Assembly: GCA_948468325.1 (NCBI GenBank)
Contig: CAOKHR010000187.1
Span: 1 to 5,225, forward strand
Direction of reading: 5' to 3'
DNA: 5,225 nucleotides
Source: an uncultured Lachnospiraceae bacterium
GTDB lineage: Bacteria > Bacillota > Clostridia > Lachnospirales > Lachnospiraceae
In this document: piece by piece, positions 5,169 through 5,225 of the stretch
Layout of the letters: each line of letters opens with the position of its first letter
Numbering within the stretch: position 1 is the stretch's first letter
Translations under genes and position numbers: made by a program
Notes under the pieces: model-generated
Database searches by the model: none
The model's input: the letters and a program-made list of their open reading frames with translations, nothing else
Told to the model about the DNA's origin: nothing

Positions 5169-5178
5169 TTGTTAGTGT
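5158..5178. repeat. Small inverted repeat near the right end
   Basis: ACACTA (5158-5163) and TAGTGT (5173-5178) form a 6-bp inverted repeat around a 9-base centre, overlapping the second CACTATTAAC copy. It lies just before the TAAAAT/TATAGT hexamers and could be an operator for the next gene. The arms are short, so the call is tentative. Confidence 0.3.
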
Positions 5179-5225
5179 AAAATTATAGTTGGCAAAATAA
5201 AAAGGAAGCAGAGAGTAAAATCCCC

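Larger units (their letters stand above)
4922..5225. other. AT-rich non-coding region, no gene seen
   Basis: About 300 bases with no credible reading frame: the ATGs at 5055 and 5107 run into stop codons within a few codons. It contains a second LytTR-type element near its left end, several short repeats, TTGACC at 5043-5048 with no good -10 partner, TAAAAT and TATAGT hexamers near 5178-5189, and an AAAAAGGAAG stretch (about 5199-5208) that could be a ribosome binding site for a gene starting past the window. It is best read as the regulatory region and possibly long 5' leader of a + strand gene beyond 5225. Confidence 0.6.

Overview
The window looks like a piece of a Clostridia (Firmicutes) chromosome, most likely a Lachnospiraceae-type gut anaerobe. 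This is inferred from moderate-to-low GC with AT-rich intergenic stretches, strong AGGAGG/GAGGT ribosome binding sites, tRNA genes that do not encode CCA, a tRNA-Met with a Gram-positive-type acceptor stem, a LytTR regulator and a soluble CZB chemoreceptor. I cannot name the species.

Left part (1-2453, + strand). The 3' part of a tRNA-Val(TAC) and a complete elongator tRNA-Met(CAT) are followed by a 13-bp hairpin that probably ends the tRNA transcript. Three genes then follow closely. The first is a shortened MFS-like membrane protein of 351 aa with Fsr-type motifs. The second is a 117-aa four-helix membrane protein whose start overlaps the first gene by 20 bases. The third is a secreted, membrane-anchored protein of about 273 aa with two SH3-like extracellular repeats. 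They look like one operon making an envelope system. The parts are recognisable as architectures, but I cannot assign a function or substrate.

Middle part (2450-3817, - strand). One gene for a soluble cytoplasmic chemoreceptor with a C-terminal zinc-binding CZB domain converges on the cassette. The two stop codons overlap inside the loop of a perfect 14-bp hairpin whose arms code for the last residues of both proteins. It reads as a shared terminator, with the better U-tract on the chemoreceptor side.

Right part (3818-5225). A 255-base divergent intergenic region carries a sigma-A-like promoter for the chemoreceptor and an extended -10 promoter for a 272-aa regulator. That regulator fuses an NTF2/SnoaL-like domain to a LytTR DNA-binding domain and has no receiver domain. 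Upstream of its promoter is a 9-bp direct repeat with a 12-bp spacer (21-bp register), the classical layout of a LytTR site. A second, diverged copy of the same 34-bp element lies about 85 bases past the regulator gene, at the start of a 300-base AT-rich non-coding stretch that runs to the window end. This suggests that the regulator controls itself and a gene just beyond the window. The non-coding stretch also holds a set of short direct and inverted repeats.
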